This document shows positions 55,284 through 64,000 of a DNA stretch of 64,000 nucleotides, in pieces. Source of the stretch: Chlorocebus sabaeus (lineage: Eukaryota > Chordata > Mammalia > Primates > Cercopithecidae); NCBI RefSeq assembly GCF_047675955.1, contig NC_132919.1, forward strand, positions 68,428,816 to 68,492,815, given 5' to 3'. Below the pieces are notes generated by a model that worked only from the letters and a program-made list of their open reading frames with translations, was not told where the DNA came from and did not search any database. A program made the translations under genes and the position numbers. Position 1 is the first letter of the stretch. The number at the start of each line of letters is the position of its first letter.

Positions 55284-55356
55284 CCAAATATATATGAGAT
55301 ATACGTATATATATGTATACATACAATATATACACATATATATCACATATAAAGAT
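55284..55356 (+). repeat. TATA/TACA microsatellite
   Basis: Alternating AT-rich dinucleotides with ACGTATATATATGTATAC. Confidence 0.8.
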
Positions 55357-55483
55357 AAAATTAGCCAGGCATGGTGGGAGGCTGAGGGAGGAGAATTGCC
55401 TGAGCTCAGGAGTGGAAGGTTTCAGTGAACTGTAATGCCTCAACTACACTCTAACCTGGGCAAACGGGTAAGTCTCTGTCAAA
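55357..55483 (+). repeat. Alu fragment
   Basis: 'AAAATTAGCCAGGCATGGTG' to 'CTCTGTCAAAAAGG' with an internal deletion. Confidence 0.75.
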
Positions 55484-55633
55484 AAGGAAAACAATACTAA
55501 ACAACATAAAATTTATTTTTGGGAATTTTAATCATTTTATATTGTTTTCTAAATCCCATGTGTATTTTAAACTTACAACACAGAACCATTAGAATTGACG
55601 AACGTTCGAGATAATGCACCTAAAGCCCTCAGC

Positions 55634-56815
55634 CCTCAGCTCTCCGCCGAAGCTGGGTTAGGAAGGAGGAAGGGAGAGGTACATGCTGACCCCGCAGGCG
55701 GCAGTCTGTGCCTCGGAGAGAAACTTTATCGCAACCTTGCCGGGGACCTTGACGCCCATCCTCCCGCAAGAGCACCCCGGCAGTCACCCCTGCCCTCTGG
55801 TGTCCTGCCACCCCGAGCCCGACCTTCCCCCTATACCCCCGCGCGGGGCCAGTAACCTCCTAACTGCGTCTTCTCTGTTTCGGGCTGTCGCGCTCATCAC
55901 GTTTGCGTCGTTTCTTCGCTCCACAAACGTTTACTGAGCGCCTTCCACACGCCAGGCACCAGAGTAGCGCCGGGAAACAGGGATAAGTACTGAGGAGGGG
56001 TCCCAGCCCTCAGTGATGGGATTTCAGAGGGGGAGATAAAGGATTGCCCAGAAGGGTGGTGAGTGGAATAGTTGATATAAACAACGGGGGTGCGACGAAA
56101 TACATAGGAGGTCTGCTAGTCACATATGGGGTGGGTGCCCAGGGCCCTTAATTAAGGGAGGCTTCCTGGACGGGTGACAGCCAAGCGGAGTCCTGACAAC
56201 CTGCGTCAGGAGTAGCCAGGCGAGGAGGAGGTGAAAGGAATCCACGTCCCGAGCAGAGAGGCAGCTTTCCCTGCACAGCACAGGACACGGTCCGTGCACA
56301 GAAGCCACAGGAGAGGCAGGCACAGGGGCTGGGGAGAATCCTTGCCGGGCCCTCGCCATCCACGCGCCGCCTCCCTCTGCCGGGTGTCTGGTGTCAGCCT
56401 CCTGCCCGGCAGAGGAACTCCAGCCCCTGCTCCCCGAAGCCCCGCCAGGCCTTCGGCTTCCCTGACTCCCTGAATGGGCCCCACGTCCGGCGTCCTTCCC
56501 TGAATGGGCCCCACGTCCGGCGGGTACGAGGCCGGTCTCCCCGCCCGCCGGTGACGAAGTAAAGGCCCGGCGCCACCCGGGCTCCTGCCCTGGGACCTCG
56601 TCTTTCTCCAGGAAAACGTGGACCGCTCTCCGCCGAGCGCTCTCTTCCACAGACCCCTGTCGCCTTCGCCCCCAGTCTCCTTCGGTTCTGTCTTCGCGCC
56701 GGCTGGATAGAAACCAGGAAGTCGCCCCCAGCGGAGCCCCGGCTCCCCCAGGCAGAGGCGGCCCCGGGGGCGGAGTCAACCGCGGAGGCCGCGCCCTCCG
56801 TGAAAGGGCGGGGTA
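55634..56815 (+). promoter_or_regulatory. U2-unit flank B' and CpG island
   Basis: 55634-55867 is the counterpart of 1643-1866. 55915-56060 holds an L2-like piece ('ACGTTTACTGAGCGCC', 'CACGCCAGGCACCAGAG'). 56380-56815 is strongly CpG-rich with a short perfect duplication (CCCTGAATGGGCCCCACGTC at about 56469 and 56499). This is the far upstream region of the well-preserved U2 gene. Long minus-strand open frames here reflect low stop density in GC-rich DNA. Confidence 0.65.
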
Positions 56816-56822
56816 TGCAAAT
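56806..56822 (+). promoter_or_regulatory. U2 distal sequence element (GC box plus octamer)
   Basis: GC box GGGCGGGG (56806-56813) next to octamer ATGCAAAT (56815-56822), 222 bp before the U2 start. Sp1 and Oct-1 bind such pairs to activate Pol II snRNA genes. Confidence 0.85.
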
Positions 56823-56975
56823 TTGTAATGAAAGCCGGGGAACGCCGGATCCAAGCACGGGTGTAAGATTTCCCTTTTCAAAGGTGGAGAATAAGAAATG
56901 AGCCCGAGTGTGTAACGGCGTCCATAGTGGGGTGGAAGAGACAGAGGGGATGGGGCAAGGAGCGAGAGTGGGGCT

Positions 56976-56998
56976 CTCACCGCGACTTGAATGTGGAT
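56976..56998 (+). promoter_or_regulatory. U2 proximal sequence element
   Basis: 'CTCACCGCGACTTGAATGTG' at about -60 to -40 matches what I know of the human U2 PSE, bound by SNAPc. No TATA box follows, as expected for a Pol II snRNA gene. Confidence 0.85.
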
Positions 56999-57036
56999 GA
57001 GAGTGGGACGGTGACGGCGGGCGCGAAGGCGACGGC

Positions 57037-57224
57037 ATCGCTTCTCGGCCTTTTGGCTAAGATCAAGTGTAGTATCTGTTCTTATCAGTTTAATATCTGA
57101 TACGTCCTCTATCCGAGGACAATATATTAAATGGATTTTTGGAGCAGGGAGATGGAATAGGAGCTTGCTCCGTCCACTCCACGCATCGACCTGGCATTGC
57201 AGTACTTCCAGGAACGGTGCACCC
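57037..57224 (+). ncRNA. RNU2: U2 small nuclear RNA gene
   Basis: U2 snRNA forms the U2 snRNP, which base-pairs with the branch site (through GTAGTA here) and later with U6 in the spliceosome. The 188-nt sequence keeps stem I, the branch-pairing region, stems IIa and IIb (TCCTCTATCCGAGGA), the Sm site ATTTTTGG, stem III and stem IV. It differs from the human U2 sequence I remember at two places in stem-loop IV (GGCATTGC for GGTATTGC; ACTTCC for ACCTCC). With octamer, GC box, PSE and 3' box all in place it is the best candidate for a working gene in the window. Confidence 0.93.
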
Positions 57225-57242
57225 CCTCTGGGGATACAACGC

Positions 57243-57258
57243 GTTTGCTAAAAGTAGA
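57243..57258 (+). terminator. snRNA 3' box
   Basis: GTTTGCTAAAAGTAGA fits GTTT-N(0-3)-AAA-R-NN-AGA and lies 18 nt past the U2 end. This element directs Integrator-dependent 3' end formation. Confidence 0.85.
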
Positions 57259-57555
57259 GGGAGAGAAAGAGAGAGCGAGTGGGCGGGACGGCTTGCACGC
57301 CAAGCATGTGTGCTACGCCGGCTTGCCGGGTTACCTGCTCGTTGGAGTACCATGGGGTTTCTGACCTGCGGCCGGCAGACGGTAGGCCTTGCGGCACGCT
57401 TCCGTTTACGCCGTGACTGCAGCGCTTTGGGAAGCCTACGACCCGACCCCCCGCAGCCGACCGACTACTCCTTTATGGAGGTCGTTAGATCTCAGCTTGG
57501 CAGTCGAGTGGTGGTGACCTTTTAAGGGAATGGGATCCACCCGGAACTGAACTCA
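57259..57555. other. U2 downstream flank
   Basis: Purine-rich GAGAGAAAGAGAG then CpG-containing sequence. The frame 57139-57525 crosses the U2 gene itself and is not a protein gene. Confidence 0.5.
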
Positions 57556-57590
<35 letters not shown>

Positions 57591-57672
57591 CTTGCTTCCT
57601 TCCTTCCTTCCTTCCTTCCTTCCTTCCTTCCTCTCTCTGTCTCTCTCTGTCTCTCTCTGTCTCTGTCTCCCC
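57556..57672 (+). repeat. CTGC / TTCC / CTGT microsatellite
   Basis: (CTGC)n, then (TTCC)n, then CTCTCTGT repeats. Human U2 repeat units carry a CT-rich microsatellite downstream of U2, and this occupies the same place. Confidence 0.9.
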
Positions 57673-57699
57673 CTCCTTTTTGGTTTCCCCCCCTCCGTC

Positions 57700-58135
57700 C
57701 CCCCCAAGTTCTGGGGTACATGTGCAGGACGTGCACGTTTGGAACATAGGTATACGTGTGCCACGGTGCTTTGCTGCACCTATCAACCAGTCATCAAGGT
57801 TTGAAGCCCTGCATGCGTTGGGTATTTGTTCTAATGCTCTCTCTCCCCTTGCACCCCACGCCCCGCCAGGGCCAGGTGTGTGATGTTCCCCTCCCTGTGT
57901 CCATGTGTTCTCACCGTTCAACTCCCACTTAGGAGTGAGAACGTGCGGTGTTTGGGTTTCGGTTCCTGTGTCAGTCTGCTGAGAATGAAGGACATGAACT
58001 CATCCTTTTTTATGGCTGCCTAGTAATTCCATGGTGTATACGTGCCACGTTTTCCTTATCCAGCCTATCGCTGATGGGCATTCGAGTTGGTTCCAAGTCT
58101 TTGCTACTGTAAATCAACATGCGTGTCCATGTGTC
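57700..58135 (-). repeat. L1 3' end
   Basis: Antisense L1 3' UTR: 'AAGTTCTGGGGTACATGTGC', 'GTGAGAACGTGCGGTGTTTG', 'CATGAACTCATCCTTTTTTA' and 'TAATTCCATGGTGTATACGT'. Confidence 0.9.
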
Positions 58136-58576
58136 TTTCTAGTAGGAACTTCTTCCTCTTCGGCCCGCTGAGTAGCTGGCACTTGAAGGCAGGTGCCAAC
58201 GCACCGGCAACACGCTTCCGTTTTTGCCCAGGAAAAACTGAGGTGCAGGTAATATAAGCCATGTATCGGGGAACGCACAGGAGCAGAACTCCAGTCCAAG
58301 CATCGTGGCTCCACCGTTCATGCTTGATGCATCTGTAGGCTCCGTTCTAGGTATGCACATCGTTTACGGGATCAGCCACCGGCAGTTGCCTTGCAACCGT
58401 GATGACAAATCTCTGCCGGCTCTTTTGGGTCGCATCCCTGTATCTATAAATTGCATCCCAACATAAAGATCGGAATGTTCCTTTTGCTGACCCAATCTCT
58501 CACCCTTTCCAAACTCCAGAAATCTTGTCTGTCCTCCGCAAAACTCCCCCTGCTTCTTTCTCTGAAGGCTGTCTTC
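58136..58576. other. Unassigned U2-unit sequence
   Basis: No gene recognised between the L1 end and the Alu remnant. Confidence 0.45.
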
Positions 58577-58725
58577 AGGCCGGGCACACTGGGAGGATCG
58601 CCGGAGCCCAGAAGGCCGCAGTGAGGTGAGGTGAGGTGAGGTGAGATCACGCCATTGCACTGCAGCCCCGGCTGCAGAGCCGGAGCCCCGTCTCGAAACA
58701 AACAAACAAACAAACAAACAAACAA
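58577..58725 (+). repeat. Alu remnant with GAGGT and CAAA expansions
   Basis: Starts GGCCGGGCACACTGGGAGG (internal deletion), carries five GAGGT repeats (58621-58645) and ends in (CAAA)n. Confidence 0.8.
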
Positions 58726-58726
58726 A

Positions 58727-58762
<36 letters not shown>
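58727..58762 (+). repeat. CA microsatellite
   Basis: About 16 CA units after the CAAA tract. Confidence 0.95.
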
Positions 58763-58769
58763 GAAAGAG

Positions 58770-58963
58770 CCCAGACAACCTAGTGAAACCCTGTTCGGGC
58801 TGGGGCGTATCTGCACCCCAGCTATTCCGGAGGCTGAGGCAGGAGGATGGATGGAGGCTGGGAGGTGGATGCTGCACTGAGCAGTGACTGCACCGCTGCA
58901 CTCCAGCCTGGGTGACGGAGCCAGACCCCATCCCAAATCAATAAACATAAAAATAAAGGAAGC
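58770..58963 (+). repeat. Alu 3' part (shared with relic unit)
   Basis: Ends 'CCAGACCCCATCCCAAATCAATAA'. Its end is the counterpart of 1879-1965, so this Alu predates the unit duplication. Confidence 0.8.
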
Positions 58964-59473
58964 AGTTTGTAGAAAGCGGGAGAGGGTCCCATTGAACTTC
59001 AAGCCTTCAGGCTACAGCTGTGGCTGGACAGGTTGGAGCAGCAGGCTGGAGCAGTGGCCATCTTGGCAGGGATCATTGACCCTGATCTATCATCGGGAGG
59101 AGGAAGAGCTGATCTCATGCAGGGAGGGCAGGTGGACTACGTGTGGACTCTGGTGATCTGTTTGGGTGCCAGGTGTTGCTCCCAGGGCCACCTGTAACTG
59201 TGAATGTGCGGGAACCCTGACTTGAGAAGGGCGTGGCCACGGCGGGCCTAGGCCCCTCAGGGATGAGAGTTTGGTTCACGGTACCCAGGGAAACCACCAG
59301 TATCGGCAGAGGTGATAGCTGAGGAGGAGGGGGGATTTGGAGGAGAGACACAGGATGAGTAGCAGGGGCAGCCCTGTGATCAACAACTGCTGCAAGAGGG
59401 GCTGTTTATTCGACCCACTAGTCTTCTGCGGCTCTATGCAGTACTGAAGAGCAGAAGACAGAAGACACAAAAA
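58964..59473 (+). repeat. U2-unit flank segments B' and C'
   Basis: 58975-59215 pairs with 1985-2215 and 59333-59470 pairs with 3110-3260. In the first copy a young Alu and about 550 bp of extra sequence separate the two segments. Confidence 0.8.
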
Positions 59474-59645
59474 CCACAAAAATTAGCCGGGCGTGGTGCT
59501 GTGCGTCCATAATCCCAGCTACTCGGGAGGCTGAGACAGGAGAATCGCTTGAACCCGGGAGGCGGAAGTTTCAGCGAGCCTAGATCACGCCATTCCAGTC
59601 CAACCTGAGCATTCGAGCGAGACTCTGTCTCAGAAAATAAAGACA
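59474..59645 (+). repeat. Alu 3' half
   Basis: 'ACAAAAATTAGCCGGGCGTG' to 'CTCTGTCTCAGAAAATAAAG'. Confidence 0.85.
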
Positions 59646-59654
59646 GAATTAAAG

Positions 59655-59960
59655 AACCCGGCGCGGTGGCTTACATCTGTGATCCCAGCGCTTTGGGAGG
59701 CCCAGGCGGGCGGATCGCCTGAGGTCAGGAGCTCGAGACCAGCCTGGCCAACGTGGCGAAAGCCCCCGAAAAATACAAAAATTAGCCAGGCGTGGTGGAG
59801 TACGCCTGTAATCCCAGTTACCCGGGAGGCTGACGCAGGAGAATCGCTGGAACCCGGGAGGTAGAGGCTGCACTGAGCTGAGATCGCGCCACTGCACTCC
59901 AGCCTGAGTGACAGAGCAAGACTTTGTCTCAAGAAAAAACAAAACAAAAACAAACAAACA
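59655..59960 (+). repeat. Alu (full length)
   Basis: 'CCCGGCGCGGTGGCTTACATC' to an AAAAC tail. Confidence 0.9.
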
Positions 59961-59971
59961 GCAACAAAAAA

Positions 59972-60275
59972 CCTGGGCGCGGTGGCTCACGCCTGTAATC
60001 CCAACACTTTGGGAGGCGGCAGCTGGGCAGATCACCAGAGGTAGGGAGTTGGAGACCAGCCTGACCAACATGGAGAAACCCCGTCTGTACTAAAAATACA
60101 AACTTAGCCGGGCGTGGTGGCGCATGCCTCTAGTCCCAGCTACTCGGGAGGCCGAGGCAGGAGAATCGCTTGAACCCGGGAGGCGGAGGCTGCGGTGAGC
60201 CCAGATCGCGCCATTGGACTCCAAGCCTGGGTAACAAGAGCGGAACCTCCGTCAGAAAAAAAAAAAAAAAAAATT
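59972..60275 (+). repeat. Alu (full length)
   Basis: 'CTGGGCGCGGTGGCTCACGCC' to an A-run. Confidence 0.9.
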
Positions 60276-60377
60276 GTGAGAGTTGTACTCATCCTGTCTT
60301 CAAAATCCCATCTTAAAGCAAAGCTCCATTAGAACTGACCACATTTCCAGGGCTCCCTAGATACCTGTGGCTAGCGG

Positions 60378-60554
60378 CTGCCATAGTGCACTGTGCTGGG
60401 CAGTAGAATGGAGATGACAAGACAGGGCGGCGGAGGTTGGGATGGCGTCAAAATGAGGGAAACACTCGCCGGTGGGAGAAAGCAAAATAGTAAGGGGGCA
60501 CCGAAAGATTCAGTAGTCCACGTGAATATCTCGATTATCTTATAATCGAGATAA
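60378..60554 (+). repeat. U2-unit flank segment A'
   Basis: Counterpart of 1120-1310. It ends in a perfect inverted repeat (60528-60538 / 60542-60552) immediately before the LTR at 60555. Confidence 0.75.
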
Positions 60555-61525
60555 TGTAGGGTCCAGCTCTACCGGGTCTGTGGGTTTTCTCTTCGTGTGC
60601 GGAGACGAGAGATCGTAGAAATAAAGACGCAAGACAAAGAGATAGGAAGAAAGACAGCTGGGCCCGGGGGACCACTGCCACCAAAGCGCGGAGACCGTAG
60701 TGGCCCCCAATGCCTGGACGGCGCTGCTATTTATTGCATTCAAGGCAAGGGGGCAGGGTAAGGAGTGTGAGTCATCTCAGATGATTGATTGATAGGTCAC
60801 GCGAGTCACGTGTCCACGGGACAGGGGGGCCTTTCCCTTTGTGGTAGCCGAGGTGGAGAGGGAGGACAGCAAACGTCAGCATTTCTTCTATGCACTTATC
60901 AGAAAGATCAAAGACTTTAGTCCTTTTACTAATTCTGCCACTGCTCTCTTCTAAGAACTCAAAAGGAAGAGCCAGGTGCACAGGCGGAACATGAAAGTGA
61001 ACACGGAGCGTGACCACCGAAGCACAGCATCACAGGGAGACGTTTAAGCTTCCGGACGACTGCGGGCACGCCTGGCTAATGTCAGGCCTCCCACAAGAGG
61101 TGGTGGAGCAGAGTGTTCTCTAACTCCCCTGGAGAAACGGAGATTCCCTTTCCCGGTGTGCTAAGTAACGGGTGCCTTCCCAGGCACTGGCGCTACCGCC
61201 ACACCAAGGAGCCCTCAAGCGGCTTTTATCTGGGCGTGACCGAGGGCTCACACTCTTGTCTTCTGGTCACCTCTCACTGTGTCCCTTCCGCTCCTAACTC
61301 TGTATGGCCTGGTTTTTCCTAGGTTATAATAAGAGAATGGAGATTATTATAATCACGGAACAGAGAGTCATACTACAAACTAATGATTAATACTGTTCAC
61401 ATATAATCATATCTGTATCCTATTTCTAGTATCACTTTTCTTATTCTAATTATTTTCTTTATTATACTGGAACAGCTTGTGGCTTCAGCCTCTTGCCTCG
61501 GCACCTGGCTGTCTTACCGCCCCCA
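60555..61525 (-). mobile_element. 3' LTR of minus-strand HML-type provirus
   Basis: On the minus strand it runs TGGGGGCGGTAAGACAGCC to GACCCTACA. Its middle text is the subgroup of the LTR at 47928-48868. It has the same modular landmarks (AATAAATAGCAGCGCC, GGTGGCAGTGGTCCCC). Confidence 0.9.
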
Positions 61526-61541
61526 TCGCCCCCCTTTTTAT
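61526..61541 (-). other. Polypurine tract, minus-strand provirus
   Basis: On the minus strand AAAAAGGGGGGCGA precedes the LTR. Confidence 0.8.
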
Positions 61542-61619
61542 TGACTAGGATCGTCACTGCCATCATTGCTTGTCGTTGACTTCAGACTTGTCCTCGGACT
61601 CCTCGGAGACATCCGCAGA

Positions 61620-63238
61620 CTAAAAGCAGCCAACATAAACGTACCGATGTTAATAATGCCAAAGACAACGGTGATCTTCTGAGGGGTTTGATCCATTTAA
61701 AGGGATTTAGATCAGATAACCCTTTGGTTATTCCTTCAAAGATGTCTGATCCAGGAATGGTAGTTAAGTGAGCCTGCGAGTCCTCAAAAATTTGTTCTTT
61801 AAGTTTTGAGGTACCTAACGTTCAGTTATCATCCCAGGCTTTTAAATTTAAGTCTCATGACTTTTTCCAGCTATGCTGATCTTTATTATAAGCATAAGGC
61901 CTTATGTAATAATCAGAAGTATTCCGATCACATTGTAATTGCATACGGTGTTCCAAATTCATAACTCTGCCTCCCAGCCATATCATACTCTGGCGGAGAT
62001 CGTTAATTTGATTGGCCAATTTTTGGTCAGCCTGAGCTTGAGAATTCCGGAGTCTAGTGGAGTTTTTCTGCCATGCTTCCACATATTGAGCGGTCTGGAC
62101 AGAATTGTGGATAGCAAGTCCAGCGGCCGCTGCTGTGGCAGTAACCGCAATTAATCCCGCAACGACTGCAGTAAGAGTAAAGATGAACCTCTTAGTTGTC
62201 TGAAGGGTACGTTTAAGAACTTCATTGACTATGTGAATAGAGGGAGAAGACTCCCGTGGACGGTGTAAGGAAACTGGTATCCATACCCACCCCCCCGCCC
62301 AGCCCTCACCAGGAGAATACTTGTTCTGGGATCAAAAGGGGCGTCAATACATGTGAAGAGTTTGCAATCATCACATTCTATAGTTTGTCTACTGGGAGTG
62401 ACATTTATAATTCCAACTAACAGCATATAAGGGGGTTATGCCTCATAGGCTCCTGATAGGTATTACCTGTTCTGACATTACAGTGACTTTAAATATGGGT
62501 ATTTGGGTATTGGTGGGAGAGATTTGGTAGGTAGCGTCCCATAGTCTGATTCCGGTCGTGGCCGCAGCTAATTTCCGTAATCGAGGATGTTCTGGGGGTA
62601 ACCATAGGATGAATCGTTTTTGGTCTAGGAGGAACGACTCCTGAGTCCATCCATCTGAATGGGGAAGGAGACACCCATTCCCTCAACCTGCAGGACTGCC
62701 ATCCATCTTGTACGTGATGCATCAAATAATTGAACTCAGAGCATTGGGTATTTTGGCCGGAGTAGTTCCGCCAATAATACCCTCTTGGAGCCCAGTCAAT
62801 AACAGCTCCTGTAACTAGGCTTCGTAACACTACGTACGGCTTTTGGAGCATTACAGTCATTCCATATAATTGAGTTCACTAAACAAGTTCCCTTGGTAGG
62901 TTCTCTTGAACAGTCTGGCAGTCCTTTTGTTGTATTATTTTTGGTGGTGACGGGAACTCTCCATTCCTCATGAGGATTAAGTTCAACAGCCATGATCTGA
63001 AAAGAATTACTACTGAACACGTTATGTACTTCATAAGAATCATTACTAGAGGATGGTACGGTCCACATCCAATTTTGATTAGAGAAAGCCAAGCAGCCAG
63101 GTGACATTGCTACGCACAATGGCGGGAATTTATATCCAATTGACAAATTAAACTGCATACCCTTTTCCTCTGGTTGAGCGGGAAACCTGTCATCGTTAGG
63201 GACTGGTATAAGTGCGCTATTATTAGTATACAGGCAGC
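61620..63238 (-). pseudogene. env pseudogene, minus-strand provirus
   Basis: Homologous to the env at 46240-47835. The surface part is open from the gag joint down to 62796; further frames are 62860-62489, 62426-62229 and 62082-61855. A basic TTKRF cleavage-like site is near 62190, followed by the hydrophobic start of the transmembrane subunit. The signal-peptide-bearing N-terminus is absent because the upstream deletion enters env. Stops and shifts break the rest. Confidence 0.8.
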
Positions 63239-63314
63239 ATTTGCGAAGCTGTTGAATGACCTCATCATTTAGTATAGTTTGATTTGTAGTTGCAGGCCAT
63301 TGTCCCATTCCCAA
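62796..63314 (-). pseudogene. gag-env fusion open frame
   Basis: 172 codons are open across a deletion joint at about 63234-63240. The first 28 or so codons match the capsid region at 41390-41472 of the other provirus; the rest matches env from about 46253 on. Late gag, protease, pol and the env start (about 4.8 kb in the other copy, including one Alu) are missing. The fusion is in frame but lacks a signal peptide, so I infer it is a relic without envelope function. Confidence 0.75.
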
Positions 63315-64000
63315 TAACTGGTCAGCTGCAACATTAACAGGAGGATTAGAGCCTCGATTAAGCTGAACTCGATCCTGGACAGCATCGACCCACCAAGTCC
63401 TGAATTGTAAATACTGGGATTTAGATAGTACTGATTTTGCTAGAATTTACCAATCACAAGGCACCAAACTGCTGTTTATCTTCTGCGAGAGCTTTTAATG
63501 TGGACCGGACAAAAGGGGAGTTGGTGCCGTATTGCTTCACTGATTCTTTGAAATCTTTGAGGAATTTAGAAGAAAAACTCTCCCAAGAAGCAGGGCGTAG
63601 CTGGACCTGGCCTGGATGAAGACGATCTGGTTGGACTACTGCCTGGACTGCAGGTGTACCTGGAACTGGCTGCGCCGCAGGCAGTTGTGGAGCCTGCTGA
63701 TCTGCCTGCCTGAGGAGCCTGACCGTCAGGCTGCGGAGCTTGAGGAGCCTGAGGAGCCGCGGGCTCAGCCACCTGCTGGGCAGGATCAGCGGGCTGTGGC
63801 TGATCCTGCGCCTCAGGGACGGAGGCGGCAGGCATCGGAGGTTGTAAAATTACAGGAAATTGCCAGGCTTCGGGATCCCCATATTCCCTTGCCTGAGAGA
63901 TGGCCCTCATAAGAGGAGTATCATTTTAAGGAATGTATGTGATTTGTTGCTCGTGAGCGGCCATGGTGGTGGCGGCAACGGCAGTGGCGACCGGACCAGA
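63315..64000 (-). pseudogene. gag pseudogene, minus-strand provirus (cut by window end)
   Basis: Homologous to 40400-41390: the MRAI(A/S)QA-EYGDP block is at about 63910, then a QAP/PQAPQ-rich section (63650-63820), then capsid text. The Alu at 40840-41143 is not present here. The Gln/Ala/Pro section is more GC-rich than in the other copy. Gag start, primer site and 5' LTR lie beyond the window. Confidence 0.8.

Noticed and set aside
56120..57038. Long overlapping minus-strand frames (286 and 214 codons)
   Set aside because: They lie over the CpG-rich U2 upstream region and the PSE/DSE. Low stop density in GC-rich DNA explains them; no recognisable domain.
57553..57921. Minus-strand frames rich in KEGR and QAGR repeats
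   Set aside because: Translation of the TTCC/CTGC microsatellite.

Overview
The window is nuclear DNA from a primate, most likely an Old World monkey. About 60 Alu elements fill much of it. Several are young AluY copies with diagnostic text such as 'CACCTCGCCCGGCTAGTTT' and a 'GGCTTGAGCCACCGCGCCCGGCC' end, which I associate with cercopithecid lineages. Species and chromosome are inferred, not shown. I see no intact protein-coding host gene. The only host genes I can support are two U2 spliceosomal snRNA copies, so this looks like part or edge of a degenerate RNU2 (U2 snRNA) cluster.

Layout. 1-20.4 kb: old interspersed repeats, nested ERV LTRs and Alus. Pieces near 1.12-1.30, 1.64-2.21 and 3.11-3.26 kb are homologous to the flanks of the second U2 gene, so this is a relic U2 repeat unit whose U2-bearing core (about 3 kb) is gone. 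20.4-26.4 kb: CpG-rich upstream sequence, a divergent U2 copy (22462-22649), then an internally deleted L1. 26.4-29.2 kb: an approximately 90-bp tandem repeat, a second copy of the U2 upstream region with distal and proximal promoter elements but no U2 body (27867-28061), a 71-bp CpG-rich tandem repeat, and more of the 90-bp repeat. 29.2-37.6 kb: a degraded class I (gamma-like) provirus. 38.1-49.8 kb: a class II HML-type provirus (LTR13/HML-4-like) with lysine-tRNA primer site, gag, dUTPase/protease, pol, env, and three LTRs instead of two. Both proviruses sit inside the 90-bp repeat, whose pieces resume at 37.6-38.1 and 49.85-50.16 kb. 50-55.5 kb: Alus, an L1 3' end and unique sequence. 55.6-60.5 kb: the best preserved U2 unit, with CpG island, octamer/GC-box distal element, proximal element, U2 gene (57037-57224), 3' box, CT/GCCT microsatellite and L1 3' end. 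60.5-64.0 kb: a second HML-type provirus on the minus strand, cut by the window end, lacking late gag, pol and the start of env.

The U2 gene at 57 kb has every Pol II snRNA gene element and could be functional; the 22 kb copy has substitutions in stem-loops and a weak 3' box. The proviral reading frames are all broken by stops, frameshifts and insertions. The main story is decay and rearrangement of an snRNA tandem array by retroviral insertion, unequal exchange and nested transposition.
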